Shown in pieces: positions 61,410 through 64,000 of a stretch of DNA of 64,000 nt. This DNA comes from Mycobacterium sp. IS-1590 (lineage in GTDB: Bacteria; Actinomycetota; Actinomycetes; Mycobacteriales; Mycobacteriaceae): the NCBI RefSeq assembly GCF_001500025.1, contig NZ_LQIW01000034.1:310001-374000 (forward strand). The letters run 5' to 3'. The notes under the pieces are model-generated. The model was not told the DNA's origin. It searched no databases and was given only the letters and a program-made list of their open reading frames with translations. Position 1 is the stretch's first letter. Every line of letters begins with the position of its first letter. The translations under genes and the position numbers were made by a program.

Positions 61410-61637
61410 ATGGCCGGCGACGTCAACGACCCGGTCACGACGCTCATCGAATACGTCTCGTTCGCAGTCGAACCCAACCGGCGATCCTCAGCGTGGAAAC
61501 CTACTGACCAGGCGCCAGACGGCGAGGCTGTCATCTCGCTGACCTCCGACACCGCGGTGTCGTTCTGGCTGCCGATCTTCAGCCGTCCCGATGTCGTGGC
61601 CGCAGAGCTCGTTGCGCCACCGACTTGTCGTCAGTAA
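61410..61637 (+). CDS. possible short protein of unknown function
   Basis: A 75-residue frame has a balanced amino-acid composition (NDPVTTLIEYVSFAVEPNRR...TAVSFWLPIFSRPDVV). It starts at ATG 61410 with no clear ribosome site, 17 bp from the divergent small membrane protein. It could be a real small gene or the remnant of a longer one. Confidence 0.4.
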   Translation: MAGDVNDPVTTLIEYVSFAVEPNRRSSAWKPTDQAPDGEAVISLTSDTAVSFWLPIFSRPDVVAAELVAPPTCRQ

Positions 61638-61676
61638 ATGCCCAGAAAACTCACAGGCGTCTGCTAGCTTCGCGGA

Positions 61677-62501
61677 GTGCTACTTCGCCGGCGACACGAG
61701 CGGAGCCGGAAGGCCTTCGCCGCAACCGTAATCGCTACCCTGACCGTCTTTGCGGGGGCCGCCTGCGGCGGCGGCGGGGCAGAGCCCGATGCGTCCCCGG
61801 CAGCAACGGCCGACGAATCATCGGCGGCTCCACAAGCTGAGGCGAATCCAGAAGATCAACAGACTCAACCGATCGTCAAAGACGACGACGGCGATGGCCA
61901 GCCTGAGATCACGGGCGGCGTCTACGGAGATCCTGCGGCCGCCCTCCACTTTTGGGAGGAACAGACCGAAAGCGACTGCGGGTTGATGGCCACCCGCATG
62001 GTGGTCGGCGAGATCACCGGGTCGGCGCCCACCGAACGCGAGATCATCGACCTTGCGGCGAAGACTCCGAGCAACTGTGACCCGGGGGAACCGGTGTATG
62101 ACGAGAGCATCGATCCCAGTGACGGGGGTGTCGGCCATGGCACCTGCACGACCGATCTGCTGCTCCTGCTCAAGCACTACGGAATCAAAGCCGACTACAC
62201 GAATGACGACACGGCCGCCAAGGGTGGACTCGCCACCGGAATGGACGCGTTGGCGGACTATCTGGGTGACGGACGGCAAGCGATCGTGTGCGTGAACTCC
62301 AACACCATCTGGGATGGCGACGGCGACCGGACGGGATGCGGTCACCTCGTCACCGTCGCCGCTATCGATTACGACAACGACGCCGTCTATCTCGGCGACA
62401 GCGGCGGCGACGATACCAAGGGTGAGCACGTGACCACCGACGTGTTCGAATCCGCCTGGGCGGCCGGGGAACACGAACTCGTGGTCACAGCACCGCGATG
62501 A
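61677..62501 (+). CDS. secreted lipoprotein with C39-like peptidase domain
   Basis: This 274-residue protein has a lipoprotein signal (TLTVFAGAAC, lipidated Cys30) and a Pro/Ala/Glu-rich linker. A papain-like C39 fold follows with Cys101 (ESDCGLMATRMV), His223 (CGHLVTV) and Asp241 (LGDSGG) as a plausible triad. Acidic loops KDDDGDGQPEI and DGDGDRTG look like calcium sites. GTG 61677 lies six bases after a TAGCTT -10-like box, so the mRNA may be leaderless. Its extracellular target is unknown. It may be a peptidase or a non-proteolytic C39-like protein. Confidence 0.82.
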   Translation: MLLRRRHERSRKAFAATVIATLTVFAGAACGGGGAEPDASPAATADESSAAPQAEANPEDQQTQPIVKDDDGDGQPEITGGVYGDPAAALHFWEEQTESDCGLMATRMVVGEITGSAPTEREIIDLAAKTPSNCDPGEPVYDESIDPSDGGVGHGTCTTDLLLLLKHYGIKADYTNDDTAAKGGLATGMDALADYLGDGRQAIVCVNSNTIWDGDGDRTGCGHLVTVAAIDYDNDAVYLGDSGGDDTKGEHVTTDVFESAWAAGEHELVVTAPR

Positions 62502-62523
62502 TGATCGACTGTGGCACAGTCGA

Positions 62524-63603
62524 TCAGAGGACACTCAGGCATACGGCGCCTACCACCCCGCCGACCACGACCATGGCGGCGGTGGCATAGGTGGTGCGCC
62601 AACCGAAGCTGCGCGCGACCATGGCGATACCCGGCAAGCTCGCAGCCGGCAAAGTGATCAGTAGAGCGCCCAGCACACCGGATGAAACCCCGAGTAATGC
62701 GAGTCCTTGAAGGATCGGTATCTCCCCTGCAGTCGGGATGACGATGAGAGTTCCGATCACCGCTGCCATGACGACGACGAGCACCGTCTGATGCGTAGGT
62801 TCTGTCAGCTGAAGAAGCCAGCCGCGACCGGCTCCGACCGCCAGTACGAGGATGAGGTACTCGGGAATGAGCACGACGCTGAGACGAAACAGCGCTCTGA
62901 CAAACCGGACTGCCGCGGATCCCTCGTCGCTGTCCCCCTGCATCGCGGCGGCCTCGGATTCAGGCGGTAGCGCTTCTTGATCCCGCCGTGCGATCCGCGC
63001 CACCAGTGCCGATCCCCCGACCACCACTCCCACACCGACAACCAGGCGGGTTGCCGTCCACTGCCAAGGCGCAACACACACGAGGAACACCAGCACGGCC
63101 GGGTTCAACAGCGGATTGCCCAACCAGTACGCCACTGCGGCCGCCCTGTGGACACCCGAACGTTGCAGCGTCACCGCGACGGGGGCCGAGCAGCACGCGC
63201 ACATCATCGACGGCATGCTGGCCACTCCGCCAGCCGCAGCGCTTGAGAATGTATGTCCTCGGTTCAGCAGGTGCGGCAGCGATCTCCGCGGCATGAATGC
63301 CTGAACGCAGGCGCTGAGCACGAGTGCGACCACAAGCGCGGGCCAGATGGCGGTGACATACGTATGGAAGAACGTCGTCGCCGCATGCCAGCTCGGAGCG
63401 TCGCCCGCCGTCACACCGCCGACGCGAAGGATGTTCGAACCAGGCCAGTGATGCGTTCGCGCCGCATCCAACGCCTTGTCGACGTACGGCACCCACTTCG
63501 CCCATGTCAGTCCCCCGACGCCGACAACCGCGGTGATGAGAAGCCCGGCTACGGCGGTTCGCCGAGTCTCCTCACGGAGCGAGGCGGTGTTGGAAGCAAC
63601 CAC
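62524..63603 (-). CDS. DUF318 (YraQ/ArsP-like) permease
   Basis: This 359-residue membrane protein has about ten helices. The DUF318 core is visible as PSMMCACCSAPVAVTLQRSGVHRAAAVAYWLGNPLLNPAVL, equivalent to the cysteine-containing motif of ArsP-type permeases that export organoarsenicals. A second similar motif (PTAGEIPILQGLALLGVSSGVLGALLITLPAASLPG) follows after a hydrophilic loop. It is a single gene converging on the lipoprotein gene. Metal or arsenical export is possible but not proven. Confidence 0.8.
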   Translation of the reverse strand: MVASNTASLREETRRTAVAGLLITAVVGVGGLTWAKWVPYVDKALDAARTHHWPGSNILRVGGVTAGDAPSWHAATTFFHTYVTAIWPALVVALVLSACVQAFMPRRSLPHLLNRGHTFSSAAAGGVASMPSMMCACCSAPVAVTLQRSGVHRAAAVAYWLGNPLLNPAVLVFLVCVAPWQWTATRLVVGVGVVVGGSALVARIARRDQEALPPESEAAAMQGDSDEGSAAVRFVRALFRLSVVLIPEYLILVLAVGAGRGWLLQLTEPTHQTVLVVVMAAVIGTLIVIPTAGEIPILQGLALLGVSSGVLGALLITLPAASLPGIAMVARSFGWRTTYATAAMVVVGGVVGAVCLSVL

Positions 63604-63760
63604 AACCTCTACCAGTAGCCGCTGCGCCGGCAGTCGAACCCTCGCAGGCGAGGCAGGAAGCCCTCGACCAGTACTGGATAAATCGCGGGAGCGTCATGCG
63701 TTCCACCACACGGGCAGGTAATCCGCCATGTCACCGGTACGACCTTGCGAGGAGAAAGCC

Positions 63761-64000
63761 GTGAGCGTGGAGAGCATCTCGGATTTGGGTACGACGAACG
63801 TCGACGAGTTGGTTCCGTCGAGGTACGCGGTGCGCGTCGGCGACATCGAAGTGCTGGTGATCAGCGATGGGGTGCTGCCGATCACGGCAAGGACGATGGC
63901 GACCAATGCCGATCCGACGGAGTTCGGGAGCTGGCTCGACGAGCGGTTTCTACCGCGAGACGTGCTCGACTGGCCCCTGAACGTGGTCGTGGTCCGCACC
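63761..64000 (+). CDS. metallo-beta-lactamase-fold protein, N-terminal part (cut by window end)
   Basis: 80 codons are visible. They start at GTG 63761, seven bases after GGAG. An in-frame ATG at 63728 would swallow that ribosome site. YAVRVGDIEVLVISDGVLPITARTMATNADP, then DWPLNVVVVRT, matches the first strands of MBL-fold hydrolases. The zinc-binding HxHxDH motif would lie beyond the window end. Confidence 0.75.
   Translation, partial: MSVESISDLGTTNVDELVPSRYAVRVGDIEVLVISDGVLPITARTMATNADPTEFGSWLDERFLPRDVLDWPLNVVVVRT

Noticed and set aside
63600..63690. tRNA-like GGTTCGACTG on the minus strand
   Set aside because: The bases around it do not form a T-stem, and no acceptor or anticodon stem could be drawn.

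Overview
The window looks like part of the chromosome of a fast-growing mycobacterium (Mycolicibacterium-like). It has high GC, many GTG starts, leaderless-type starts, a complete yrbE-mce operon, F420-dependent (LLM), short-chain dehydrogenase and SRPBCC families, and MazF/ribbon-helix-helix toxin-antitoxin genes. No rRNA, tRNA, integrase, intact insertion sequence or CRISPR array was seen. The species call is inference.

Bases 1-22 kb form a catabolic and uptake cluster. A leftward operon encodes a 2Fe-2S ferredoxin, an HsaA-like flavin monooxygenase, an HsaC-like extradiol dioxygenase, a KstD-like FAD dehydrogenase and a medium-chain alcohol dehydrogenase. Beyond it lie an IclR regulator and an HSL-type esterase. 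A rightward operon encodes a Baeyer-Villiger monooxygenase, an SDR, an LLM oxidoreductase and a SnoaL/NTF2-like protein. It meets a leftward HsaD-like C-C hydrolase. Next comes a complete lipid importer operon (yrbEA, yrbEB, mceA-F) and two small secreted proteins. The parts suggest uptake and ring opening of a steroid- or terpenoid-like molecule under local control. Palindromes of the form CCGCTNAGCGG sit at the mce promoter and next to the secreted genes, with a weaker relative at the divergent promoter at 6.8 kb.

Bases 22-33.8 kb are ordinary mycobacterial genes: an EamA exporter, a potABCD-type polyamine ABC transporter (potA seems to start at CTG), an SRPBCC protein, a MerR / hydrolase / MFS operon divergent from a methyltransferase, an SDR, an acyl-CoA thioesterase-like protein and a small helical protein.

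Bases 33.8-55.7 kb are the most unusual part, an accessory island rich in predicted antiviral genes. A leftward five-gene operon encodes a DEAH helicase with a nuclease-like C-terminal domain, a DUF1156 adenine methylase, a DUF499 ATPase with a HEPN-like N-terminus, a YbjN-like protein and a cytosolic HtrA-type protease with no signal peptide. The first three match the helicase-methylase-ATPase (Hma) defence set as I remember it. Around them lie a SIMPL-domain composite protein, a macro-domain composite protein, an unrecognised actinobacterial protein and a divergent SNF2-family helicase. The right edge is 1.4 kb with no long gene and two diverged copies of an ~82 bp palindromic repeat.

Bases 55.7-64 kb return to chromosomal genes: a DapB-fold dehydrogenase divergent from a TetR regulator, a MazF toxin-antitoxin pair, a DUF4304 protein, a GMC oxidoreductase, a small membrane protein, a C39-like peptidase lipoprotein, a DUF318 permease and the start of a metallo-beta-lactamase-fold protein cut by the window end.
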